Positions 18,993 to 28,153 of a stretch of 64,000 bases of DNA are shown here, piece after piece; positions within the stretch are counted from its first letter, which is position 1, and the number at the start of each line of letters is the position of its first letter. The position numbers were made by a program, and so were the translations under genes. The notes under the pieces are model-generated. The model was not told the DNA's origin, ran no database searches, and saw only the letters and a program-made list of their open reading frames with translations. Location of the stretch: positions 124,001-188,000 of the forward strand of contig NZ_VDCZ01000008.1 of the NCBI RefSeq assembly GCF_006491645.1. The letters run 5' to 3'. This DNA is from Flavobacterium profundi. Lineage in GTDB: Bacteria > Bacteroidota > Bacteroidia > Flavobacteriales > Flavobacteriaceae.

Positions 18993-20384
18993 ATGGAAAA
19001 CATAAAAAGTTACGTTGAAAAAAATAAAGAGCGATTTATAAATGAACTAATAGAATTGTTGAAAATACCATCTGTAAGTGCTGATAGCGCTTATGCACAT
19101 GATGTTATTATGACTGCTGAAGCTGTAAAAGCAAGTCTAGAGAAAGCAGGATGTGATTTTGTAGAGTTATGTGAAACACCAGGTTACCCTATTGTATATG
19201 GTGAAAAAATTATTAATGCTAATTTACCAACAGTTTTAGTATATGGACATTATGACGTGCAGCCTGCAGATCCAATTGATCTATGGACATCTCCTCCTTT
19301 TGAACCTGTAATTAAAACCACTGAAATACATCCAGAAGGAGCTATTTTTGCGAGAGGTGCATGTGATGACAAAGGACAGATGTATATGCATGTTAAGGCT
19401 TTCGAATACATGATGGAAACCAATTCTTTACCTTGTAATGTAAAATTCATGATTGAAGGTGAAGAAGAAGTAGGTTCTAAAAGTTTAAGTTGGTTTGTGG
19501 AAAGAAATCAAGAAAAATTAGCAAACGATGTAATTCTTATCTCAGATACAGGAATGATTTCAAATACACAACCTTCCATTACTACAGGTCTTCGTGGTTT
19601 GAGCTATGTTGAGGTTGAAGTCACTGGGCCGAATAGAGACTTGCATTCAGGTTTATATGGTGGAGCTGTAGCTAATCCAATTAATGTTTTAACCAAAATG
19701 ATAGCTTCATTACATGACGAAAATAACCATATTACTATACCTGGTTTTTATGATAAAGTGGAAGAGTTATCAGCAGAAGAAAGAGCTGAAATGGCTAAAG
19801 CTCCTTTTTCACTTGAAAAATATAAAAATGCCTTAGATATCGATGACGTTTATGGAGAAGCTGGATATGTAACCAATGAACGCAATTCCATCCGACCTAC
19901 TTTAGATGTAAATGGTATTTGGGGTGGTTATACTGGTGAAGGTGCTAAAACAGTTATAGCTAGTAAAGCTTATGCCAAAATTTCGATGCGTTTAGTTCCT
20001 AATCAAGATTGGGAAGAGATTACCACTCTTTTTAAAAATCATTTTGAATCGATTGCTCCTAAATCGGTGAAAGTGGTGGTTAAACCACATCATGGAGGTC
20101 AAGGATATGTTACACCAATTAACAGTATTGGTTATCAAGCGGCAAATAAAGCGTATACAGAAACTTTTGGAGTGCCAGCAATTCCTGTTCGCTCAGGAGG
20201 AAGTATTCCTATTGTGGCTTTATTTGAGAAGGAATTAAAAAGTAAAACTATTTTAATGGGCTTTGGGTTAGATAGCGATGCTATTCATTCTCCAAACGAA
20301 CATTTTGGAATTTTTAATTACTTGAAAGGAATTGAAACGATACCATTATTTTACAAATATTTTACAGAAATGAGTAAAAGCTAA
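18993..20384 (+). CDS. M20-family metallo-dipeptidase
   Basis: Cytoplasmic zinc dipeptidase of the M20 family (CNDP/carnosinase-like branch), 463 aa with no signal peptide. Metal-binding motifs are YGHYDVQPAD (His86, Asp88), RGACDDKGQ (Asp125), and IEGEEEVGS at 154-162, which includes the catalytic Glu and a ligand. A dimerisation domain with DLHSGLYGGAVANP follows in the middle of the protein. The C-terminal histidine ligand is in AIHSPNEHFG. It would complete peptide breakdown to amino acids, fitting its place among the protease genes. It has its own promoter and terminator. Confidence 0.93.
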   Translation: MENIKSYVEKNKERFINELIELLKIPSVSADSAYAHDVIMTAEAVKASLEKAGCDFVELCETPGYPIVYGEKIINANLPTVLVYGHYDVQPADPIDLWTSPPFEPVIKTTEIHPEGAIFARGACDDKGQMYMHVKAFEYMMETNSLPCNVKFMIEGEEEVGSKSLSWFVERNQEKLANDVILISDTGMISNTQPSITTGLRGLSYVEVEVTGPNRDLHSGLYGGAVANPINVLTKMIASLHDENNHITIPGFYDKVEELSAEERAEMAKAPFSLEKYKNALDIDDVYGEAGYVTNERNSIRPTLDVNGIWGGYTGEGAKTVIASKAYAKISMRLVPNQDWEEITTLFKNHFESIAPKSVKVVVKPHHGGQGYVTPINSIGYQAANKAYTETFGVPAIPVRSGGSIPIVALFEKELKSKTILMGFGLDSDAIHSPNEHFGIFNYLKGIETIPLFYKYFTEMSKS

Positions 20385-20389
20385 ATTCT

Positions 20390-20444
20390 ATTACACTAAA
20401 TAAAAAAGAGACCGTTTTATGGTCTCTTTTTTATTTAGTGTAAT
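20390..20444. terminator. Bidirectional terminator with a perfect 24-bp stem
   Basis: The arms 20390-20413 and 20421-20444 are exact reverse complements around a 7-nt loop. T runs inside the stem serve both directions. The stop and last codons of the minus-strand gene (20435) lie inside the right arm. Confidence 0.85.
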
Positions 20445-20953
20445 TGTAGTAAAAATTGTTCCACTTCTTCTTTTTGAAAGGCATATTTTTCTTGCAAATA
20501 GGTGCCTTTTCCCATTCTTCTATAATATTCTAGTCCTTTATTTGCAAAATCCTTAAGATTGAAATTGGAAGCCATAGGAATTAAGGGAAATTCTTTATGG
20601 AATAACATTTCATAATAGGCTTGCCATTCTCTTTCATTTTTATCTTCAACAAGGCTATCAGGAGCTTTTTGTCTCACATGAAGCATTTCATGAGCCAGTA
20701 AATTTAGAATTAAAGCAAGCGGAAACTCAAAGACATTTTTAGGAATTTGAATTTTTTGGGGTTGACCCAATGCGCCAATTGTTACCATTACGATAAAACT
20801 AGGTTTTGCCACTTCCGTTAATTCAAAAGAATCAAAATTAGGATGATTTAAATGATAGGTTTCAATTAAAAATTGAGCAGCTTCAACTGTCAATCCTAAT
20901 TTGTGAAAGGTATTGACGGTTAGTTCTATTTCTTCAAAAGGCATCATAAACAA
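20435..20953 (-). CDS. Small putative zinc-dependent protein with HEMLH motif
   Basis: 172 aa, no signal peptide. I do not recognise a named family, but LAHEMLHVRQKAP at about 87-99 is a HExxH zinc-peptidase motif, and its HExxHxxQ form resembles DUF4157-type zincins. The acidic EREWQAYYEML about 15 residues later could give the third zinc ligand, as in gluzincins. The protein is short for a peptidase and may be a minimal zincin or a non-catalytic relative. A second Met (residues 3-4, MMPFEEIE) could also be the start. It lies 21 bp downstream of the S9 peptidase gene on the same strand, likely co-transcribed, and ends within the shared terminator. Confidence 0.6.
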   Translation of the reverse strand: MFMMPFEEIELTVNTFHKLGLTVEAAQFLIETYHLNHPNFDSFELTEVAKPSFIVMVTIGALGQPQKIQIPKNVFEFPLALILNLLAHEMLHVRQKAPDSLVEDKNEREWQAYYEMLFHKEFPLIPMASNFNLKDFANKGLEYYRRMGKGTYLQEKYAFQKEEVEQFLLQLH

Positions 20954-20974
20954 GCGGAATGAAAAGGCTGCTTT

Positions 20975-22864
20975 TTAAAGGGTCTCTTTCAGCCATTTAA
21001 AAAATTCTCTTTGCCAAACTAATCCATTCTGTGGCTTTAAAATCCAATGATTTTCTTCAGGAAATAACATAAATCTACTTTTTATTCCTTTCAATTGTGC
21101 TGCTTGAAACGCTTCTTGACTTTGGCCCATTGGTACACGATAATCTTTCGCACCTTGAATAATAAAAATAGGTGTATCCCAGTTGTTAACTAAGTTAATT
21201 GGATTAAAATCGGTATAGGATTTTTGAGCGAGCTTATTATTGGTTTCCCAATAAGCACCACCCATGTCCCAATTGGTAAAAAATACCTCTTCTGTAGTGC
21301 CATACATACTTTGCGTATTAAAAATACCCGCATGAGCAATAAATGTTTTAAAACGTTTTTTATGAATTCCAGCTAAATAAAATACGGAATAACCGCCATA
21401 ACTAGCTCCAACTGCTCCTAATCGAGATTTATCAACATAATTTTCTTTTGCTACATCGTCAATTGCGCTTAAATAGTCATCCATTACTTGGCCACCCCAA
21501 TCTTTACTAATTTGCTCATTCCAAGCAACGCCATGACCAGGCATTCCTCTTCTATTTGGAGCCACAATTATATAATCTTGTGAAGCCATAACTTGAAAGT
21601 TCCATCTAAAGGAATAAAATTGAGATAAGGCTCCTTGTGGTCCTCCTTGGCAATATAAAAGTGTGGGATATTTCTTAGAAGCATCAAAATTAGGGGGTAA
21701 AATAACCCAAACCAACATCTCTTTCCCATCGGTAGTTTTTACCATTCGTTTTTCTACTTTAGGCAAGTTTAATTTAGCATATACATCAGTATTAACATGG
21801 GTTATTTGGTTCCAGTTTTTCTTTTTTAAATTGTAGCTGTATATTTCATTCGCATGATTCATGTCGCTACGTGTAACTAAAACTGTGTCATCATTAAATC
21901 CAATAATTTGATTTACGTCAAACTGTCCTTCTGTGATTTGATTCACTCGAACCGCTATTTTAGTTAATCCAGGAAAGTTAACTTCAAACAATTGTTTCGT
22001 TCCATCTATTGGAGCTAAAAAATAGACTTTTTTACCATCTTTACTCCATGTAAAACTATCAACAGTACCATCCCAGCTAGCGGTAAGATTAATATCTAAT
22101 CCTTTGTGGCGAACAATAATGTCATTTTTATCAGCCTCATATCCATCTCTTTTCATTTGTAGCCAAGATAAATCACCGTTTGGTGAAAATTGAGGTGCTA
22201 CATCATACCCTGGATTTTTTTCTGTTAAATTTTTGGTAGTTTTAGTAGCAATATCATATTCATATAAATCGGTATTTGTACTAGTTGCATACTCTGTTCC
22301 TGTTTTCTTTTTACATACATAAATTACTTTCGATCCATCTAGGGACCAAATGTAATCTTCATCACCACCAAAGGGTTTTTGCGGGCAATCATAAGGTTCT
22401 TTAGAAAGAATATCAATCTCTTCATTTTTAGCATTCGTTAAGATAACATGATTATGATGACCATCATTATAGGTGTCCCAATGGCGGTAATCTAATGCAT
22501 TAAATATTTGGACTTCACTTTTATCTAATTCGGGGTAAAAATCTTTGCCATGTGTTGGGTCAATTTTTACTTCCTTATTGGTTAACGTCCATTCGCCATG
22601 TTTGTTTTTATCTTGTATTAAATCACTATAATTTTTAATACTTGTTGCATTGCCTCCTGCAATTGGAATACTGTAAAATTCTGAGTTAGACTTGTTTTCT
22701 TCCATAGAAGGGGTGCTCACTTTATAAATGATGTTTTTGCCATCATTGGAAATTCCCAATGGAGAAATGCGACCCAATTTCCATAATAATTCAGGAGTCA
22801 TTACATCTTGTGCGCTTGCGGTTATTCCTGCCATGCTAATCAATATTAAAGCTATTTTTTTCAT
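20975..22864 (-). CDS. S9-family secreted or periplasmic peptidase
   Basis: 629-aa serine peptidase of the acylaminoacyl-peptidase/dipeptidyl-peptidase IV type. A signal peptide (1-18, ending ITASA) points to export. Residues ~20-370 form a beta-propeller with WSLDGSKVIYV-type blades. The alpha/beta-hydrolase domain has the nucleophile Ser488 in GASYGGYS, Asp574 in GAKDYRVP and His606 in EENHW, a complete triad. It would cleave oligopeptides released by the secreted proteases. The end of this gene is 21 bp from the HEMLH gene; a terminator (22939-22965) isolates it from the metalloprotease gene upstream. Confidence 0.93.
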   Translation of the reverse strand: MKKIALILISMAGITASAQDVMTPELLWKLGRISPLGISNDGKNIIYKVSTPSMEENKSNSEFYSIPIAGGNATSIKNYSDLIQDKNKHGEWTLTNKEVKIDPTHGKDFYPELDKSEVQIFNALDYRHWDTYNDGHHNHVILTNAKNEEIDILSKEPYDCPQKPFGGDEDYIWSLDGSKVIYVCKKKTGTEYATSTNTDLYEYDIATKTTKNLTEKNPGYDVAPQFSPNGDLSWLQMKRDGYEADKNDIIVRHKGLDINLTASWDGTVDSFTWSKDGKKVYFLAPIDGTKQLFEVNFPGLTKIAVRVNQITEGQFDVNQIIGFNDDTVLVTRSDMNHANEIYSYNLKKKNWNQITHVNTDVYAKLNLPKVEKRMVKTTDGKEMLVWVILPPNFDASKKYPTLLYCQGGPQGALSQFYSFRWNFQVMASQDYIIVAPNRRGMPGHGVAWNEQISKDWGGQVMDDYLSAIDDVAKENYVDKSRLGAVGASYGGYSVFYLAGIHKKRFKTFIAHAGIFNTQSMYGTTEEVFFTNWDMGGAYWETNNKLAQKSYTDFNPINLVNNWDTPIFIIQGAKDYRVPMGQSQEAFQAAQLKGIKSRFMLFPEENHWILKPQNGLVWQREFFKWLKETL

Positions 22865-22938
22865 TGTGTTTGCTTTTTTATAAAGTCTAAAATTAGTTAT
22901 TTTTAAAGAAATAGACGTTTAGAAATTCATAAAATAAA

Positions 22939-22965
22939 AAAAGACCTTCAATTAGAAGGTCTTTT
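22939..22965 (-). terminator. Intrinsic terminator after the metalloprotease gene at 22987
   Basis: 11-bp perfect stem (22939-22949 with 22955-22965), 5-nt loop. On the minus strand it continues into a T-rich tail. Confidence 0.8.
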
Positions 22966-22986
22966 CTGTAAATAGATATTTTAAAA

Positions 22987-25900
22987 TTATTGTTTGATAA
23001 AGCGTTTGCTTATAGTTGTTTCGCTGTCTAAAATTTCTATAATATAATTTCCAGCCGGTAATGAAGTTACATCAATAGATTGGTTAGTAATTCTACCATT
23101 TAATACATTTTGTCCAACTAAGCTATATACTCTAAATGTTGCTTTATCACTAACAGATGTTACATTTAATAGTGATGAAGTTGGGTTAGGGTATAAAGTA
23201 ATCTCTGGTTGAGCTACAAAAGTATTTTCTTCTTTACCTGATGAAGTAATGTTTACAGTATAATCCTCTACTTGTCCGTAAGTAAATGTTTCACAAGTTG
23301 AAGGTATACCGTTATACTTCATTGAAACCCTCATTCTAGTTGCTCCTAAGCTAGCGGTTGAAGGAATAGAAATAGTTCCACTTATAGGTGTTGTTTTAGA
23401 AGCTGCTCTAGAGTAAACTAACTCCCCAGAATCTGCAAAATCACCGTCTTGATTGAAATCAATCCATACAGCATATCCTTCGTTATAAATTGTTCCTGTC
23501 CATAAAGGAGTGATAGTAATAGTTTGAGAAGTTCCTCTAGTTACATTAGTTGATTGAGATGTAAAGTCTTCGTAACCCGCTGTTCCTGTAGAAGCATTGT
23601 TAATGCTACCATATACGACACGAGCAATTCTTTCATCACTAGTATTGTTTCCTTGAGAACCACAATATGTTACTGTGTTTGCTAAAGTAGTAACATTTAC
23701 AACATTACTAGAAGCAGACACGTTACCAGCAGCATCTTTTGCTTTTACTGAGAAACTATATGTTGTTGAAGGAGTTAATCCGCTTACTGCAAATGTTCTT
23801 GCTGTAGTTGTGCTTCCAATTAAAGTAGTACCTCTAAATACATCATATCCAGTAACTCCTACGTTATCCGTTGATGCTGTCCAAGACAAGTCGGTAGTTA
23901 TTTGAGTCGTTCCAGATGCTGATAATGTTGGCGCAGATGGTGCAGTTGTATCTGAAGAACCTGCTACAAGATTTACAGTATAATCTTCTACTTCACCATA
24001 AGAGAATGTTTCACAAGCTGTTGGAACGCCGTTATATTTCATAGAAATTCTCATTCTTGTTGCTCCAGTTGCAGCAGTAGAAGAAACTGTAAAACTTCCA
24101 GTTGCTGGTGAAGTTGTGCTTGAAGCTTTACTCCAAACTAATTCACCTGCATCATCAAAATCTCCATCTTTGTTATAATCAATCCAAGCTGCATAACCTT
24201 CACTATATACTGTTCCAGTCCAAGTTGGAGTTACCGTAATTGTGTAAGCAGAACCTTTAGTTAAACTAGTAGAGATACTTGTGAAATCCGTATATCCGTT
24301 ATTACCAGTTGAAGCATTGTTGATTGTGTTCAACTGTACTCTTCCAATATATTCATCAGATACAGTATTCCCTTTACTTGAACAGTAAGTTGGATCTGTA
24401 GTTCCAGTTAAAGTTGTAACGTTCGCAGTATTACTATTAGAAGATAAATTTCCAGCAGCATCTTTTGCTCTAACTGTGAAACTGTAAGTAGTTGCAGGCG
24501 TTAAACCAGTTACATTATATGTTGTTCCAGAAGCAGTACCAATTTGAGTTCCTCCTTGATATACATTATATCCTGTTACTCCTACGTTGTCAGTTGAAGC
24601 TGTCCAAGATAAATTAGTTGTCGTTTGAGTTGTTCCAGAAGCTGTTAAGTTTGTTGGAGTAGATGGAGCAGTGGTGTCGTTACCAGATCCAGCTGTAATA
24701 GTGAAATTAGTATTAGAAACATCAAAGAAAATGTGATTGGTTCCTTTTACCATAATTCTACATTGTGTAGAGGGTGTATTTGGAATTGTTACTGCTTGTG
24801 AACCATCATTAGGAGTTGAAGCTAATAAAGTTGACCAAGTTGAGCCACCATTTGTAGAAATTAGAATATCTACATTCGCACAGTTTACACCATTTGAAGT
24901 AGTTCCTGCTACATTCCAAGTAATCGTTTGTGATGAGTTTCCAACATAAGAAACCGCAGTATTAGGTGAAGACACGCTAAATGGACCAGCTGTGCCATTT
25001 ACGGTAACAATCATGTCATCACTATTGTTTGCACTTCCTCCAGCTCTGTTATCACGAACTGTAAATCTAAAGTTCATTGTTCTTGCAACAGTTGGTACAG
25101 CTTCTACAGTAATTTCTGAACCAGAAGTTGTTGTAGCTCCAGCTAATACTCTAGAAATTTGAGGGAAATAACGAACTGGTGAAGTTGTTGGTGTGTAAGA
25201 TCTGAAGGTTGGACCTGAAGTTTTAGTAGCACTTGCAGCTGAACTTGCTCCTGTTTGAGAAGAAGAAGCATTGTCAAATTGTTCCCAGCAGAATGTTAGT
25301 GCATCCCCGTTTGCATCCGTTCCAGAACCTGTTAACATAAAAGGAGTTCCTTTTGGAATCGTGTAATCTAAACCAGCATTAGCAGTTGGTACAGAATTAC
25401 CTGTATTAGTTACTGTCGGACAAGTTTTGTTTTTGATGTTATTTGTAACTTGTTGAATACTTACAGCATGAAAATAGGCATCAGAGTGCGGTTGGATATC
25501 TTGACTTGTAATACCTGCATATCCCATAATAGTTGAACCAGAACCTGGCTCCATATTAGCCCCAGTTCCTTCGTTGCTCATAGAAAACGTATGGTTTGCA
25601 CCAAATTGGTGACCTAATTCGTGAGCTACATAATCAATATCGAAGTTGTCTCCAGAAGGAATTCCGTCAGCTGGAGAAGTGTAACCACTTCCTTTTTGAT
25701 TGTTTACACAAACACAACCAATACAACCTGCATTTCCACCACCACCAGATGCACCAAATAAATGACCTACATCATAGTTTGATTCTCCAATTACAGATGT
25801 TAAAGTAGATTGTAGTTCATTGTTCCAAGCTCCTCCTGCTCCAGAAGAAGCACTAGAGTATGGATCTGAAGAAGCACTTGTGTAAATTACAGCATCTGTA

Positions 25901-26658
25901 TTAGATATTAAAACTAATTTTACTCCAAAATCTTTTTCAAAAACACCATTAACGCGTGTCATAGTGTTGTTAATCGCTGCTAATGCATTTGCTTTTGTTC
26001 CTCCAAAATAAGCAGTATATTCACCTGTTACCGACATCGCTAAACGGAAAGTTCTTAATTTTGAATCATCAGCGTTTGGGCGTAAAGCATCACCGTTGTC
26101 AGGAGACATTTTGTGACTTACTTCGTCAATAACACTACACTCAAATTTAGAAAAAGCTGCTTTTTTATCTGTCTTTTTATAAACAGTGTACGCAGTTAAA
26201 TCGCTAGTATATGGCTCAATAAATTCAGCAGCTCTATCCGCGTGAAGCATCATTGCTTGAAATCCAAGAGGTGAAACACTGAAATAAATAGTTGAACTAG
26301 GGTTATCTATACCTTGACCAACATAGGATTTGATTTCTGGATATCTTGCTGCTAAATCTTCATCCATATTTGAAAACTCAATAATTTGATAGCTTTCTAA
26401 TTTACCATTTGAATTTGGAAAAGATAAAACAACATTTGATGCTGAAGCTCTAGAATTTTTGTCTGGTGCAGCTTTTAGCTTTTGTTTCATTTTTTGGAAA
26501 TCCAATGAAAATAATTTCGGATTTTGAATCATTGCTTTGTTAGCAACCACTTCAGTATTTGCTTTTTTTTGAGTGGTAACCCAAAATGAATCTCCCTTTT
26601 GCCCAAAAGAAAGACTTGTAATTGCCAGAAAGGCAATTAAAAGGAATTTTTGTTTCAT
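22987..26658 (-). CDS. Reprolysin-like zinc metalloprotease with two FN3-GEVED units and T9SS type A tail
   Basis: 1223 aa from the ATG at 26658. An in-frame ATG at 26685 is 9 codons longer but lies only 3 bp from the -7 element, so it is unlikely to be used. The signal peptide MKQKFLLIAFLAITSLSFGQ precedes a propeptide. The metzincin motif HELGHQFGANH has His346, Glu347, His350 and His356. TIMGYAG is the Met-turn. Two tandem units follow, each an FN3 domain plus a GEVED domain (660-896 and 901-1136), with signatures YGEVEDYTVNL and YGQVEDYTVNI. The C-terminus, LYPNPTSSLLNV to SKRFIKQ, is a type A T9SS sorting domain. The catalytic half is paralogous to the gene at 14803. Confidence 0.92.
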   Translation of the reverse strand: MKQKFLLIAFLAITSLSFGQKGDSFWVTTQKKANTEVVANKAMIQNPKLFSLDFQKMKQKLKAAPDKNSRASASNVVLSFPNSNGKLESYQIIEFSNMDEDLAARYPEIKSYVGQGIDNPSSTIYFSVSPLGFQAMMLHADRAAEFIEPYTSDLTAYTVYKKTDKKAAFSKFECSVIDEVSHKMSPDNGDALRPNADDSKLRTFRLAMSVTGEYTAYFGGTKANALAAINNTMTRVNGVFEKDFGVKLVLISNTDAVIYTSASSDPYSSASSGAGGAWNNELQSTLTSVIGESNYDVGHLFGASGGGGNAGCIGCVCVNNQKGSGYTSPADGIPSGDNFDIDYVAHELGHQFGANHTFSMSNEGTGANMEPGSGSTIMGYAGITSQDIQPHSDAYFHAVSIQQVTNNIKNKTCPTVTNTGNSVPTANAGLDYTIPKGTPFMLTGSGTDANGDALTFCWEQFDNASSSQTGASSAASATKTSGPTFRSYTPTTSPVRYFPQISRVLAGATTTSGSEITVEAVPTVARTMNFRFTVRDNRAGGSANNSDDMIVTVNGTAGPFSVSSPNTAVSYVGNSSQTITWNVAGTTSNGVNCANVDILISTNGGSTWSTLLASTPNDGSQAVTIPNTPSTQCRIMVKGTNHIFFDVSNTNFTITAGSGNDTTAPSTPTNLTASGTTQTTTNLSWTASTDNVGVTGYNVYQGGTQIGTASGTTYNVTGLTPATTYSFTVRAKDAAGNLSSNSNTANVTTLTGTTDPTYCSSKGNTVSDEYIGRVQLNTINNASTGNNGYTDFTSISTSLTKGSAYTITVTPTWTGTVYSEGYAAWIDYNKDGDFDDAGELVWSKASSTTSPATGSFTVSSTAATGATRMRISMKYNGVPTACETFSYGEVEDYTVNLVAGSSDTTAPSAPTLSASGTTQITTDLSWTASTDNVGVTGYDVFRGTTLIGSTTTARTFAVSGLTPSTTYSFSVKAKDAAGNVSASSNVVNVTTLANTVTYCGSQGNNTSDERIARVVYGSINNASTGTAGYEDFTSQSTNVTRGTSQTITITPLWTGTIYNEGYAVWIDFNQDGDFADSGELVYSRAASKTTPISGTISIPSTASLGATRMRVSMKYNGIPSTCETFTYGQVEDYTVNITSSGKEENTFVAQPEITLYPNPTSSLLNVTSVSDKATFRVYSLVGQNVLNGRITNQSIDVTSLPAGNYIIEILDSETTISKRFIKQ
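23248..24680 (-). repeat. Tandem duplication of an FN3-GEVED coding unit
   Basis: Two copies of about 710 bp (roughly 23968-24680 and 23248-23957) encode parallel blocks: APSxPT, LSWTASTDNVGVTGY, AKDAAGN, INNASTG, MKYNG and EDYTVN. Boundaries are approximate and identity is clearer in protein than in DNA. Confidence 0.75.
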
Positions 26659-26687
26659 AATTTGTTTTTGTTTTGTTTTTAGCACGC

Positions 26688-26695
26688 CAAATATA
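26688..26695 (-). promoter_or_regulatory. Candidate -7 element (TATATTTG) for the metalloprotease at 26658
   Basis: TAnnTTTG match on the minus strand, 29 bp before the ATG at 26658. A start site just after it would exclude the upstream ATG at 26685. Confidence 0.5.
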
Positions 26696-26889
26696 TATAA
26701 TATATATGGAATAAAATTACATTTTAGCTATAAAAAAACTTAAATATTAATATAATAATTATCAATAATTTATTTTTATTAATAAAATACTTATGTTTAG
26801 TGGGTTTTTTGTATTTCTAAATAATTATGAAATTCCTTTTTTTTGAAAAAATATATGTATTTTCACATTCTTTAAAAGAAATATTAAAA

Positions 26890-28152
26890 ATGAAGAAATT
26901 AGCGTTGCATTGGCAAATTTTATTAGGGATGGTTTTCGGAGTAGTATTTGCTATTGTTTTAATTCAATTCAATTGGGGAAAAGATATAATTGTAGATTGG
27001 GTTAAGCCTTTTGGTACTATTTTTATTAATCTTTTAAAATTAATTGCAGTTCCTTTAATTCTAGCTTCTCTGATTAAAGGGGTTTCTGATTTGAAAGATA
27101 TTTCGAAACTTTCAAAAATGGGAGGTAGAACAATTGGTTTATATTTGCTTACTACCGTTTTTGCAGTTTCTATAGGGTTGGTAATTGTCAACATTGTAAA
27201 GCCAGGAAGTTATTTGTCGGAACAAACGAGACAAGAATTAGTTGAGGGTTATGCCAACGATGCAAATTCTAAAATTGCTTCTGCTGAAAAACAAAAAGAA
27301 GCAGGTCCTTTACAAGCTTTAGAAGATATTGTGCCGAGCAATATTATTGGCGCTTCAGCTGATAATGGAAATATGCTACAAGTTATCTTTTTTGCTTTGT
27401 TTTTTGGAATTGCTTTAATATTAGTACCGCAAGAAGTTGGTGCGCCAGTTAAAGCATTTTTTGACGGTTTTAATGAGGTAATTCTCAAAATGATAGATAT
27501 CATAATGCTTGCGGCACCTTATGGTGTATTTGCATTACTCGCTGCTTTAGTTGCAGAATCCCCAAGTATCGATTTATTTCAAGCGTTAGGAATATATGGT
27601 TTATGTGTAGTAGTTGGGTTAATTATCATGATTGGGGTTTACTTATTAATTGTATACGTATTTACGAAACGAACACCTAGCTATTTTTTAAATGGTATTT
27701 CTCCCGCACAATTGTTAGCGTTCTCAACAAGTTCTTCTGCAGCAACATTACCGGTTACTATGGAACGTGTGGTGGATAATTTGGGTGTAGATGATGAAGT
27801 AGCCAGTTTTGTATTACCAATTGGTGCTACCATAAATATGGACGGAACGAGTTTATATCAAGCGGTTGCAGCTGTATTTATTGCACAAGCTTTTGGTATG
27901 GATTTAAGTTTTGGTGTTCAACTAGGAATTATTGCAACCGCCACTTTAGCCTCCATTGGTAGCGCGGCTGTTCCAGGAGCAGGTATGGTAATGTTAGTAA
28001 TTGTATTAGCTCAAGCGGGTATTCCTGAGGCAGGTTTAGCCTTAATTTTTGCGATTGATAGACCACTCGATATGTGTAGAACCACCGTTAACGTAACTGG
28101 AGATGCAGCGGTATCAATGGTTGTAGCGAAATCGGTAGATAAATTAACATAA
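26890..28152 (+). CDS. Dicarboxylate/amino acid:cation symporter (DAACS/SLC1 family)
   Basis: Inner-membrane secondary transporter for glutamate, aspartate or C4-dicarboxylates, 420 aa from the ATG at 26890. A longer open frame begins at 26827, but the 21 extra residues are not like the family, and MKKLALHWQILLGM is a normal N-terminus. Family signatures are the serine-rich loop FSTSSSAATLPVT at 278-290 and ATINMDGTSLYQA at 313-325; the last region IDRPLDMCRTTVNVTGD carries the conserved Asp and Arg substrate-binding positions. It is the first gene of a compact run: DedA begins 1 bp after its stop. Confidence 0.93.
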   Translation: MKKLALHWQILLGMVFGVVFAIVLIQFNWGKDIIVDWVKPFGTIFINLLKLIAVPLILASLIKGVSDLKDISKLSKMGGRTIGLYLLTTVFAVSIGLVIVNIVKPGSYLSEQTRQELVEGYANDANSKIASAEKQKEAGPLQALEDIVPSNIIGASADNGNMLQVIFFALFFGIALILVPQEVGAPVKAFFDGFNEVILKMIDIIMLAAPYGVFALLAALVAESPSIDLFQALGIYGLCVVVGLIIMIGVYLLIVYVFTKRTPSYFLNGISPAQLLAFSTSSSAATLPVTMERVVDNLGVDDEVASFVLPIGATINMDGTSLYQAVAAVFIAQAFGMDLSFGVQLGIIATATLASIGSAAVPGAGMVMLVIVLAQAGIPEAGLALIFAIDRPLDMCRTTVNVTGDAAVSMVVAKSVDKLT

Positions 28153-28153
28153 G

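Noticed and set aside
23248..24680. CRISPR-like or mobile-element origin of the repeat
   Set aside because: The units are long, in frame, and encode FN3-GEVED domains; there are no terminal inverted repeats or spacers.
26827..26889. 21-residue N-terminal extension of the symporter
   Set aside because: Family proteins begin with the MKKLALHW-type helix; the extension is Phe/Lys-rich and unlike the family.
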